A DNA stretch of 64,000 nucleotides. Source: Colias croceus (lineage: Eukaryota; Arthropoda; Insecta; Lepidoptera; Pieridae). The translations under genes and the position numbers were made by a program. Location of the stretch: NCBI RefSeq assembly GCF_905220415.1, contig NC_059561.1:5658001-5722000 (forward strand). Reading direction: 5' to 3'. Below are positions 45,150 to 56,000 of the stretch, in pieces (the first letter of the stretch is position 1; every line of letters begins with the position of its first letter). The notes beneath the pieces are model-generated. The model ran no database searches and was not told the DNA's origin. It worked only from the letters and a program-made list of their open reading frames with translations.

Positions 45150-47032
45150 ATGGATATAGCACATATAGAGATAAAAAAGGAAGCGGAGCAGGAATACTTT
45201 TTTATCGCCGAATTTGGTGATAAAGGGAACCTCGAAAAAGAGCCTGACGAAATTTTGCATACAGACTATAATGATTTAATCACCAAGTCCCCGCAACTAT
45301 GTAGTTTTTGTTGTAAAATCCTAGAAAGCAGGTAAGTTTTTCTATTATATTCATTTCATTTATATCTCTAACTAGCTGCCCCAGCAGATTTATACAGACT
45401 GCCCTTACTATTGTCCCTTTTTCGGCATTTCCCTCCATAAGAACCCTCGCTTAAATTAGAAAGATTGGAGCTATTCTCGAGTTTTGTGCTTGGCCTACCT
45501 ACTAATTATATGCCTAATGATATAAATTGGTGATTCATTTTTATAGTATTATGTATGCCTTTTATTTGAAAAAAATTATGAATACTTATTACACAATATT
45601 AAAGTCTTGAAAGCAAACAATTAATATGGATGAAATTCACGTTTTTGTATATTGTAACACTAGCTGCGCTCCGCGGTTTCACCCCCGTAGCTCTGCTTGT
45701 GTTTGTCTTAGCGTGATGATATACCTACTAGATGCCTACATTGCCTTCCTCAATAAATGGGCTATCCAACACAGTAATTTTTCAAATCGGACCAGTAGTT
45801 CTTGAGATTAGCGTGTTCAAACAAACAAACTCTTCAGCTTTATAATATTAGTATAGATAATACATATAAAACTCAAAAGTGACTGACTGACCGTCTAGCG
45901 ATCTATCAATGTACAGCCCAAACCACTTGACGGATTGGGCTGAAATTTGGCATGCAGGTAGATGTTAAGACGTAGGCATCCACTAAGAAAGGATTTTGAT
46001 CAATTTTACCCCCAAGGAGATAAAATAGGGGATGAAAGTTCAACATTTGTACCATGAAAATTTATCTTTTCAACACAGGCAAAACTGCAGGCAACAGCTA
46101 GTTGAAACATAATTTTGTTAGACTGTGCACTTCAATCATATAAATAAATCATAAAATTATGTTGCTATATTGTCTACATAGCTTATTTATTGTATTTATG
46201 CAACTTATACACATAATTTATATACAATTTAAACCATTTTAGCTATGCTCAACTACAACACAATATAAGTCATATGAGAATTCATATTCCAAGGGTATGC
46301 GAGGCACAAGATGACTTGATATTTATATGTAAAACTGAGATTGAAGACGATGAAAAACTATGTGAAGAGCAACATGAACCTTTAACTAATTACTCACTAG
46401 ATATTACAGAGAACAGTACTGAAAATGAATACACACCACAGATAACACAAGAAAATGCAGAACAAACAACAGATAATACAATTCAAAATAACTATGAAGA
46501 TATAACAATTACAAATAACTGTGAGAGTAATTCTATTACAAATAAAGTTGAAGATAATACAATTGCAAATAACTCTGAAGATAATACAAATACAAATAAC
46601 TCTGAAGATATTACAATTACAAATAAATCTGAAGATATTACAATTCCAAATAACTCTGAAGATAATACAATTACAAATAACTCTGAAGATATTACAATTA
46701 CAAATAACTCTGAAGATATTACAATTCCAAATAACTCTGAAGATATTACAATTGCAAATAACTCTGAGAGTAATACAAAGAAAGTGAAGAAAAAAAAGAA
46801 GTGCATTTGCGGAAAATATGATTGTAAAGAGAAATCACTACATAAAGTGAAGTTAACTCTATGTGATTTGTGTGAGAAACCATTTAGTAAACTGTATCTC
46901 TACTTGCATAAGAGACTAATGCATGGAGATAAAGAATTGAAATGTGAGTTTTGTAACAGAGTTGTGCAAACACAAGCCAATCTCATTAGGCATAAGCAAG
47001 TGGTACATGGGAAGAAAATAAAAAAACGTTGA
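45150..47032 (+). CDS. C2H2 zinc-finger protein with 9-residue tandem repeats, 323 residues
   Basis: Two exons, 45150-45331 and 46243-47032, joined in phase 2 (donor AG/GTAAGT, acceptor ATTTTAG). The start is the ATG at 45150; the open frame runs further upstream but without an ATG. The first 60 residues are acidic and end CSFCCKILES, which across the junction becomes CSFCCKILESSYAQLQHNIS followed by HMRIH, a possible degenerate finger. Ten tandem 9-residue units of the type EDITITNNS follow, then a lysine patch. The C-terminus has a CICGKYDC knuckle and two C2H2 fingers: CDLCEKPFSKLYLYLHKRLM plus H, and CEFCNRVVQTQANLIRHKQV plus VH. This suggests a nuclear nucleic-acid-binding protein; target unknown. 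The Asn/Thr-rich repeat is likely disordered. The intron carries two transposable elements. Confidence 0.78.
45658..45857 (+). repeat. Interspersed short repeat, GCGCTCCGCGGTTT family
   Basis: Full copy: ACTAGCTGCGCTCCGCGGTT, CTTAGCGTGATGATATACCT, AATTTTTCAAATCGGACCAG and the end TTTATAATATTAGTATAGAT. It lies in the zinc-finger gene intron and abuts a second, inverted element. Confidence 0.8.
45860..46103 (-). repeat. Interspersed short repeat, TGTTGCCCGCAGC family, inverted
   Basis: Inverted sister of 3688-3912, sharing GGCTGAAATTTGGCATGCAG, AAAGGATTTTGATCAATTTT and AACTGCAGGCAACAGCTAG. It ends about 140 bases before the zinc-finger exon 2 acceptor. Confidence 0.75.
46496..46765 (+). repeat. 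Ten 27-bp tandem units coding for EDITITNNS-type repeats
   Basis: Ten consecutive 27-bp units, starting GAAGATATAACAATTACAAA, encode EDITITNNC, ESNSITNKV, EDNTIANNS, EDNTNTNNS, EDITITNKS and five further variants. The array is exactly in frame with the zinc-finger gene. Open frames on the opposite strand and in another frame come from the repeat. Confidence 0.9.
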
Positions 47033-47910
47033 TATTATCTTTTTACTCTTTTAATACATTACCTCGATAGGATAAAAAAATAGATATGTTCCATATTTTT
47101 GCAAGTTATAAATTGTTAGTTATAAATTCTAGTATAAATTGCAAGGAAAATTCTCGGATTATAGAATATAGACAGATAGACTGTACCAAACAAAAAGGTG
47201 AGTTGCTTTTTTAGACTTGTGCGCGTGACATCAGAACAGGTACCCCTGTATGTGTATGATTGCCAGGCTAATGAAAAAATTACCCATACTAATTAACTTT
47301 TAAAATATTGGAAATATATTCGGTCATGATAGAGCTGTTGTTCTTAGGTGTATATGCAGGGTAAAATAACATTAGTTAGCGAAACTCTGCAGATGTGACG
47401 GATATCGATTTATAAACATGACAAAGCAAAAATAAATTAATTTGATGACTTTTTGTGGCTTGTCTTGTCATAATACTATATCATTGACATCGAATCCCAC
47501 CACGTCTGCGGAGTTTCGCTAGCCAATTTAATTTACCCCTTTACTTAAATGTGCGTGAGCAGTTGCATGTGTGTGTGCGTATGGTTGCGTCCAGGGGGGG
47601 ATGAGGATGCAATATATATAAAATAAAATGAAAACATTGTAATTTATAAAACAAAAAAATGTTTATTTATTATTCTTTATTTATTACCATCTGGTTTACA
47701 ATCATGAAGTCTAATTGTGAGTACTAATTAACAGCCTTATTTTGCACCAATTTCGTGTAATATTATCTTTTACCCTCGATAAATGTGGCATTTTTTTCCA
47801 ATTTTGCTGTGTAACGTAGATGTATATTTTTACTTGACTCCTTTTCTTACTAAATGTATGAAGCAACCAGCTATGTAACCCACAATTAATTTCGCATATC
47901 GGTGTCTAAA
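47033..47910. other. Downstream of the zinc-finger gene, no further gene
   Basis: AT-rich DNA with possible poly(A) signals. AGCGAAACTCYGC-like phrases occur inverted near 47378 and 47507 (TTAGCGAAACTCTGCAGA and TCTGCGGAGTTTCGCTAG), perhaps marking a short element of about 150 bp. Confidence 0.4.
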
Positions 47911-48398
47911 AAAGCGGTATGTCTAAATATTCTGCCAAATCTATACATATAAGAAATAAAATCGTGGTACTTAAGAAAGTCAAAACAGTACATTAAATAT
48001 TTTTTTTTAAAGAAAACTTGGGGTGTGATCAACAATAGATATTAGAATTTTGTTAACTTAATCATTTCAGTACCAGAAGAACACCTCAATATTGCTGTAC
48101 TTTCTAGTTTCTAGACTACGAATTTCCAAACGCGTTAATAATTTTCGATAAATAAAGCGGTATGTCTAAATATTCTGCCAAATCTATACATATAAGAAAT
48201 AAAATCGTGGTACTTAAGAAAGTCAAAACAGTACATTAAATATTTTTTTTTAAAGAAAACTTGGGGTGTGATCAACAATAGATATTAGAATTTTGTTAAC
48301 TTAATCATTTCAGTACCAGAAGAACACCTCAATATTGCTGTACTTTCTAGTTTCTAGACTACGAATTTCCAAACGCGTTAATAATTTTCGATAAATAA
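47911..48398 (+). repeat. Perfect 243-bp tandem duplication
   Basis: The unit beginning AAAGCGGTATGTCTAAATAT at 47911 repeats at 48154, apparently without a single difference, to about 48397. The two copies abut directly. No ORF. Perfect identity in noncoding DNA implies a very recent duplication or an assembly artefact. Confidence 0.92.
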
Positions 48399-49165
48399 CC
48401 TTAAACTGTTTTAGATTGGGGTTTTCATTATAAACTCCATGTAAAATAATTAACTATTTCGAGATGATCCTGGTTCAATTTGTATGTTGGAATAAACATT
48501 TCTCATTTTCTATAAGACCCTCAAAAATATGTTTTATACTTGATACCTACTTGCTCTGTGCTTGATACCTATATTTTTTAAAGTTTCAGTTCGAAGAACT
48601 TTTTTTACAAAATCGCGTGATGACGTAAGTTGGTCTACCATCTTTTACGACTTTTCGTATTGTACCCACATATTATTATTAGTATATACCTAGTAGTTAA
48701 TTTTTAGTTAGTTCGATCGATCGAGTTACCGATCGAAGCAAGTGAATGTTCCTAAATCTTTAAATGCAGTTCTATTTCTTTTTAAAAATAGGGTAATGTG
48801 TCCTTTCAGTAAAATTGGCTATCTTTTGTATTTCAAGTACTTTTCCTCCAGGGCCCATCGAAAATTTCCACACTGTATAGGTACTGTTTGCCATACAACA
48901 AATGAACATGAGCGAACAAAAATAATAAGTTTGTATGAAGAAGCTTCTGCCATTTTCTGTAATGCTGAGAAAGCCTCTTCAGTAAATCCAGTTTCACTTT
49001 TAACGTGTGTGTACCATTTCGACAAAGTTTTTGGATGAAGCAGGCAACTATTGAACGTTTGTCTGACGTGACGTACCCGTATCCTTTAGAATAAAAAATT
49101 AACGTTCGCATAGCAGGTATTTTAGTTTTTTTGCCGGAGTTGCGAATATTTAACTTATAAAATAG
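48399..49165. other. Spacer and likely 3' region of the THAP gene
   Basis: The opposite-strand open frames at 48742-49111 overlap each other, and the plus one has no ATG; neither matches a family I recognise. The minus-strand THAP transcript must end somewhere here, but no clear minus-strand AATAAA is visible close to the stop. Confidence 0.4.
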
Positions 49166-51002
49166 TTATGTTGCTACAATATTCTCTTTTTTTAGGTCCT
49201 TTATAATATTTCTTAATGAACAGTTTATGTTTTTTAATCGCCGAACTTCTTCTTGTAATGTTTTCAGCTTTCGCTTCGTTTTTAATTTGAATAATTGGTT
49301 TTTTCTTAATTCTTTTCTCAACATATCCTTTGTAGGAGTATCGAATCTAGATTCTAAATCCGAAGCTTTAATTCCATGGTCTACAGCGTTTATTTCAGTT
49401 AATTTTTCTGGTTGTGGTCTAAATTCTAATAAATATGAGGCTGCAGTTTCTCTTACAACATTTTGGGATTCATTGGATGATCCCGGTAGTTTAGTAGTCT
49501 TAGATAGAGAAGAAATTCCTTCTTCAACTTCGCATTTTATATTCTTTGGAACTTCAGTTATTTGCAGTGATCGTGGCGGCCCGTACAAATTTTGTGACGG
49601 TTTTGATTTTTTTTTTACCAACCGACGACCTTTTTCGGTGTAGTAGAACTGTTCTACTTTGAAATGCGATGAGCAGACAACACAATATTTTGATGGACGC
49701 CAATAGTCATCTTGTCTGCTTTTACGTATAATAGAGACCCAATCATTGCGTGTAACTGGATCCCTTGGGAATCTGCATAAACAGAAAAAAAACTGTGAAT
49801 TAAGGTAGCCATTGAGTATAATATAATTAAGTAGGTATGCTTGTTTACTATAAAGAGATTTAATGATATAAAAAAAAACCAACTGCATCTTTAAAAGACG
49901 AATTAAATTACATACGGGCATTAGGTTACTATGTACTACGTACTAGAGAGGACATCGCGACTACACTATTTGTAACACGAGTTAAAGTCAATCGACTCAA
50001 ACCATTTATTATTTGTTACATTGATTGGTTTGAATTTATAAGTATTATGAGGCAGAATATCTACGAAGTGTATGACTCAATAGCCGCCCCGCGCCGCCGC
50101 GCTTGTCCTCTATACGTAGTAATTATACCTCAATGCATACGGGCACTAAATTCAGTACTAAATTTTGTTTCTGTACTGAACCATGTTTGTACCATGTACC
50201 TACCTACCAAATTTCAGCTGTACCAACCTAAAAACTAATGTTACTTTCGCAAATACAAACACAGCAAAGTTTTGCATATCACACGGACCGTAATTCAATA
50301 TAGTTAGATTATAAATATATAAATCTATACTTAATATAATAAAGCTGAAGAGTTTGTTTGTATAAACGCGTTAATCTCAGGAACTAACCGGTCCGATTTG
50401 AAAAATTATTTCGGTGTTAGATAGCCCATTTATCGAGGAAGGATAGGAATAGGCTATATTATATCATCACACTAAGACCACAGTATTACAATATCTAATA
50501 TTGTAATACTGTGCTAAGACCAACAGGAGCGGCCAGACATGTGGGTGAAAGTGAAACCGCGGGGCGCAGCTGGTAAGATATATAAATCAAGAATGATTTA
50601 TTGTCTTAGTTTTACTCTTATCTAAAGTTTAAAAATCGATATCTTACCTAAGTCGCTACGTTCACCTCTAATAGCCACATAACTACCTACATTTTAATAA
50701 TATCATACTAATTTATTAATATTTTTGTAAATCGATATTCCTGTATTCTATACTAATGACCACAGCTAATGACGGGGTAAATGTTTCAATGTAAACTAAC
50801 AACACCGAATGGCGAATGATTTCTGTCATTCAGCATTCTGTCAAGGTTTTGTGATTCAAGATGTCAAGTCTTAACAATAAACACGTAAAATATTATGTAA
50901 ATTCAATAGTTTACAAGATGTTTACCTATGAAAAGATATTCCATCTTCTTTCTTTTGGTTCTGGGAAGAGTTTTTGCAATGTTTAAAAACACAAGACGGC
51001 AT
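49166..51002 (-). CDS. THAP-domain protein, two exons, 227 residues
   Basis: Exon 1 (50926-51002) encodes MPSCVFKHCKNSSQNQKKED followed by GISFH. Exon 2 (49166-49772) continues RFPRDPVTRNDWVSIIRKSR to the stop. The donor GTAA and acceptor TTATGCAG join in phase 2, restoring the HRFPRDP phrase. The THAP zinc finger is complete: C4, C9, C59 and H62, with the conserved F27-P28, W37 and P52. THAP domains bind DNA. Residues about 170-225 form a basic, leucine-rich coiled coil (RKELRKNQLFKLKTKRKLKT, LQEEVRRLKNINCSLRNIIK) suited to dimerisation. The middle is low-complexity. The first exon is too short for ORF searches and was found by translating upstream of the acceptor. The intron contains a repeat with a palindromic insertion. 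No transposase domain is present, so it looks like a host gene. Confidence 0.85.
50320..50575 (-). repeat. Interspersed short repeat in the THAP intron, carrying a 35-bp insertion
   Basis: Inverted GCGCTCCGCGGTTT-family copy: ATAATAAAGCTGAAGAGTTT, ATTATTTCGGTGTTAGATAG, then CCAACAGGAGCGGCCAGACA and GAAACCGCGGGGCGCAGCTG. A palindromic segment interrupts it at 50479-50513. Confidence 0.75.
50472..50520. mobile_element. 35-bp palindromic insertion with a 7-bp target duplication
   Basis: CACAGTATTACAATAT (50479-50494), CTA, and the exact inverse ATATTGTAATACTGTG (50498-50513) are flanked on both sides by CTAAGAC. Removing it restores the repeat's normal CTAAGACCAACAGGAGCGG. It is therefore a real insertion. 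Confidence 0.75.
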
Positions 51003-51319
51003 TATTAACAAATATATTATATTGAAGGGCTACGGCTACGTACTAACGATGCGGCGCTTCGTGCCGTACTGAATCAAGATTGTATTCGCTTTTGAATAAT
51101 TTGTATTTGCTTTTTTGGCCGCACTCTCGGTGTTCCGCGCGGTCTAGATCTGTCTTTGTTCTATATGCTGAGGGAAAATTAAATGAATTATATTACATTG
51201 TTTGCACAGTATATATGCTTGGTAGTGGCTAAACTGTGCTCTTTCGGACGTCAAGTTGAGTGGCGTAATTTTTTTTTGTGGTTAGTTGTAATTGTCCTAA
51301 GGATATATTTTTTACGTAA

Positions 51320-51475
51320 CCTAAAGAGCTAGCGCACACGAGCAACTTTTGTCTCCGCAACTATTTTGTCTATCCCATCAACTCTATGGGGAGATGCGTC
51401 GCTACGTGCTCGCACTTTCATACTAGCCCATAGGTGGGAGAGACAAAATAGTTGCGGATTTCAGTTGACGGAAAC
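51320..51475. mobile_element. Foldback element, GCAACTATTTTGTCT ends
   Basis: TCCGCAACTATTTTGTCT near 51353 is inverted as AGACAAAATAGTTGCGGA near 51441-51458, with CCCATCAACTCTATGGG and CATAGGTGGGAG inside. GCGCACACGAGCAACTTTTG outside the left arm is a typical flank of this kind of element. The open frame crossing it has no ATG context of note. Confidence 0.6.
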
Positions 51476-53018
51476 TTTTAGTTTGAGAAGGTTTATGAGT
51501 TATGAATTTTTGAACATCAGAAACAGAAAATTTCTATCGAAAGTGACTCCACAGCGCAACGCAATGTAAAAAATAAATAAAATAAATAGAAATCGTTTAT
51601 TTAGAAACAATACATACAATTTAGACACGACGATCGCCTCAACTAGGAATATACCTGTGCTATAGGTCTACCAGAATCTGATGGCATATTTATATTTAAG
51701 AAATAAAAGATTTTCATGTGGCAACTTATTTGACAACTATCAAATTGGTTGTCAAATTATTTGTCTTTTTTGCAGTTGATAAATATTTTTTAGGATTTTG
51801 TCTAAAAAATCTTCGAAAATGTCGAAAAAGCCGCTGTGATCACACGCAAGAGGTGTTGTTTATAATGTGTATAGAAAATTATTTGATGAAGAAGGGTCAA
51901 ACACATCACAATTTTCAATTTAGAAGATTTTATTGGTAAATTGGACTTCCCCGCTTTGATACTTTCAATTAAAAAATATTATAATATGTAGGTAACTATA
52001 ATATTGTTAGTTGATTGGAATATAATTTTATGAAAACTTATTACAGGAGTTTCCAATACGGCTATTCGTCAAGTCCAAGCTGTACAAGTCAATTTAATAA
52101 TGCGTTTCTGTTAATACTTACGAAAATAAACATAGTTTTATTTTATTGTTATTTTATTTTATAAAAAATTATAAGCATTCTAGTTTTCTACCGATTCAGC
52201 ATCGATATTTTCACATGGCATAATGATAATGAACATACAAATATAGGTATATGTAAATAATACTATGTATTACCTGTATAAAAGTAATATGTATATTATA
52301 CATGTAAGTATGTACCTACATAATATTAGGTGGATATCTCATTATTAAGTACAGTATTGTCCACTTATGTAATGTGACTAATGATATTGAGAACAAACTA
52401 AAAAATAAGCAGTATCAAGATCGTTCAGTCCATTTTCCCTAGGGTTGCACACTCAAAATTTTGATTTCCCTAATTGCCATCAGATTCTGGTTTACCTATA
52501 GAGACGATCGACGCCTTCCTCTCCACTAAGCCAGTATTGAAATGTGACTCATTAATTGACTTTAATTACCTATCATGTTTCTGGCATAGCAATATTTCAA
52601 TAAATTATTGCGAATGAAGAATTTTTACATTCGCCTTAATAGACTTTTTGAAAATAATTGTTCGTGAATAAAAGTTTTAATTTTTAAACGTAATGTCAAA
52701 TGTCATTATTTGTCTCGTTTTTCATTTTTGCCGTTTGCTCTCGTTTACATTTGTCTATTTTTTCTTGAGTTTTTGGAATAATTTTAAGTTTCAAGCGTTT
52801 ACAAAATTGGGTTATACACATTTTAATTCCCTTTTGCACTCAATTTTTAAATTCAAAAAGTATTTTTCAACAAGGTAAAATGGGTAAAAACTCGGAAGTT
52901 CCTTTGACTCGCGTGAGTTTGTTTAGTAAACTTTGTCTTTACATGAGTGGATAATCATATATAGAAGCAAAATAAAGCAAATCGACATTATGTTAAACAA
53001 CACTCTTATTTCCAGAGA
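51476..53018. other. Spacer and 5' leader region of the NYN ribonuclease gene
   Basis: No gene found. A GTAAAA donor-like site near 52874 and the acceptor TTATTTCCAG ending at 53015 suggest a noncoding first exon of the NYN gene around 52680-52873. The minus-strand THAP gene promoter lies just after 51002. Confidence 0.45.
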
Positions 53019-56000
53019 ATGAGTCGCGACAGTATATTGCTCAAAAAGGTATCAAGTGGTATTCACAAAAATTCTAAGAAACGCAAAAGGAAGAACAGTC
53101 GAAAAATAAGAAATTTGTTCGATAAATTGAGGAATGAGAGTTCCAATTCAGAGTCTCGCTCTAATGTAACAGTTATCGAAATTACTGATAGTAATTTAGA
53201 AGCTCCAACTGAGCAGAATGCTTCGATAAATCCTATCGTAATCGCTGATGATGACGTGAACGATACAAACACATTGAATACTGAAACACCTCGATCTGAT
53301 ATCAATATATGTCCGCTGCAATGTTCCACACCAAACTCATCTAAGTCACGTACATTAACTAACTTCAATGAAGATGTAGTTAACCTAACGAAAGAGATAA
53401 ATAACGATTCCTATTTAACGATAGATCTTACTGCGGAGAGCACATTAAATGCATCAAAAAGACCAAACGCAGTGATAGATTTAGTTAACAATTCTCAAGA
53501 ATCAATTGACTCAAATATTTCAATGAGTGGAGATTCCGATGTGACAGTTATAAATACTCAAATAACAAAAAAGAAAGTAAGTAAACGGCAAATGCAAAAG
53601 TTTGCTAATGGTATTGCTCAAATGGATTCGTCGGAACGGGGAAAATTATTGGAATTCATTGCTCAGAAGATTTTTAATGGTTGTAATGGTCCACACAGTC
53701 CGAGAATTAGTTTACATAGCTTAAAAGTAAGTATATTCTAAATATATTTTGTTACTAGCTTACTGCCCGTGGCTACGCCCGCTTTGTCTAAAACCTAATA
53801 AATTATATACTAAAACCTTCCTCTTGAATCACTATCTATTAAAAAACCGCATCAAAACCGTAGTTGTGTAGTTTTAAAGATTTAAGCGTACAAAGGGACA
53901 GGGACAGAAAGCGACTTTGTTTTATACTATGTAGTGATAATAAAATGAGTAAAATTATGTATATTTTTAAGAATAATATTTACTGTCATGAAAATGGTAT
54001 ATTTGGGAATAATCTCTTAAGGATGTAAACTAATAAAAAAAACAGTTTTTCACAAGTTAAAATTGAAGTCTTGATGACTTGTCCATAGATTAGCTATTTG
54101 GAATTATTGAATTAAATTCAATAATCAGTTTTATAAAAATCTTATCATTGAATTATTTCTTATGTGTAAATTTTTAATCAAAATATTAATTGTAAAACAT
54201 AATATGTTACAAAACCTACAAAAAATAAAATTTTAGAATGGAGTGAACTGTGCGACAGAAACTGCAGAGGACACATACATAAAAGAAGTCATCCTTGGTC
54301 GAGCGCCGTCCAGAAATAGCATAGGTAGTAACATATATAACCCAGAGAGAGATATTAAGAACAAAACTGGGTTAAGAATGGTTGTGATCGACGGCAGTAA
54401 TGTTGCTATGCAGTGAGTTTAATTATTTCAAATGGCTTTTAGATTGTTTATAAAAATATTTTTTTTTACACCAAAATAGTGGTCCTATGGGAATACAAAA
54501 ATATCAATTTAATATGTTGCATTACTTATGTAGGTCAATTGGCGCGCTCCATCTTAGGCCACATCTCAGCTTACCATCAGGCGAGATAGTGGCCAAGCGC
54601 TCCCCTATTGTCTAGTAAAAAAAAGTTAAAATAGATTGGGTGGCAAAAAAAAGTCTTATTAACTGTCAATACAGTAGATGGTAAAAACTGTTAATCCCTT
54701 AAAATGATAATTGTATCAGATTTCTTATCATATACCCATTCTGTTCTGTTTAAAAAAACTTATAAAAATTAAAAACAATTAAAAAATCTAAGATGAATCT
54801 GGTTAAATGCATTGGTTTTATATTCAATTATATAGGATACTAGCTGTGCCGCGCGGTTTCACCCGCGTGGATTCGCTCCACAAATTCTTTCACCTTTCAC
54901 CATTCGAAAGCTATATTACTTGTGGATAATGTAGCTTTCGAATGGTGAAAGAATTTTTAAAATCGGTCCGGCAGTTTATGAGCCTATTCATTACAATCAA
55001 ACAAAGTTTTCCTCTTTATAATATTAGAGTAGATTAATATTTGATTTAAAAACTATTAGATTTTTATAACACTTACACTAATATCTTTAATGTATATTTT
55101 TCTTTTTCAGACACACCAAAGGACGAATATTTTCTGTGAAAGGTCTTAAGATTTGCATTGATTACTTTGTGAACAGAGGACATGTAGTCAAAGCTTTTGT
55201 GCCACATTTTAGGTAAAATTTCATTTAATATTTATGTACATGTACATACTTCCATTTTATTAGTAACTAGCTTTCCAACCGCGGCTTCGCCCGCGCAGTC
55301 AAAGAATAACCCTCATAGTTCCCGTTCCAATGGGATTTCTGGATTAAAACCTATCCTATGTCCTGGGGTAAAAAGTAGCCTATGTCCTTTCTCGGGTAAC
55401 AAAATATCTCTATACCAAATTTCATGCAAATTGATTCAGTAGTTAAGGCATGATTGAGTAACAGACAGAGTTACTTTCGCATATAATATTAGTATGGACT
55501 AGCTCAATGCCTGTGTAGTTTAAGCTAATAATTATAAAGTAGCCTATCTCATTCTCTCATAAAATCTTTCATTTTGACATGAAAGACAAACAAACAAAAA
55601 TACTTCCTATTCTATTTACTATTAATTTCCTTTGACAACGCGAGTAAAGCCACTGTTGGTCTTAGCATAATGATATAGCCTATAGCCTTCCTCGATTAAT
55701 GGGCTATGTAACACTGAATGAATTTTTCTAATCTGACCTGAGATAAGCAGGTTCAAATAAACAAATAAACTCTTCAGCTTTATAATATTAGTTAATTCGC
55801 CTTTATGTTCTGTGGTCAGGGTGATTTTCCACAAATAATGTCCGAGGATGTGTAGCGAGGAATGTGTTTGAAACCAATAATATAGCTTCAAACTCTAAAC
55901 GTTTCAAACTTTAAACTAAATGAGATATGATTGTTTATTTACAAACACATTCCTCACTACACAAACTCGCATATTATTGGCACCTCGCATTTAATTTTCA

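Noticed and set aside
46492..46806. 104-codon minus-strand and 88-codon alternative-frame ORFs
   Set aside because: Both are by-products of the 27-bp in-frame repeat in the zinc-finger gene.
48742..49111. Genes on both strands of this interval
   Set aside because: The frames overlap, the plus one has no ATG, and no family features are visible. It may be the 3' untranslated region of the THAP gene.
49227..49643. 138-codon plus-strand ORF
   Set aside because: It is antisense to exon 2 of the THAP gene, which has a complete domain and spliced first exon; the plus-strand product has no recognisable domain.
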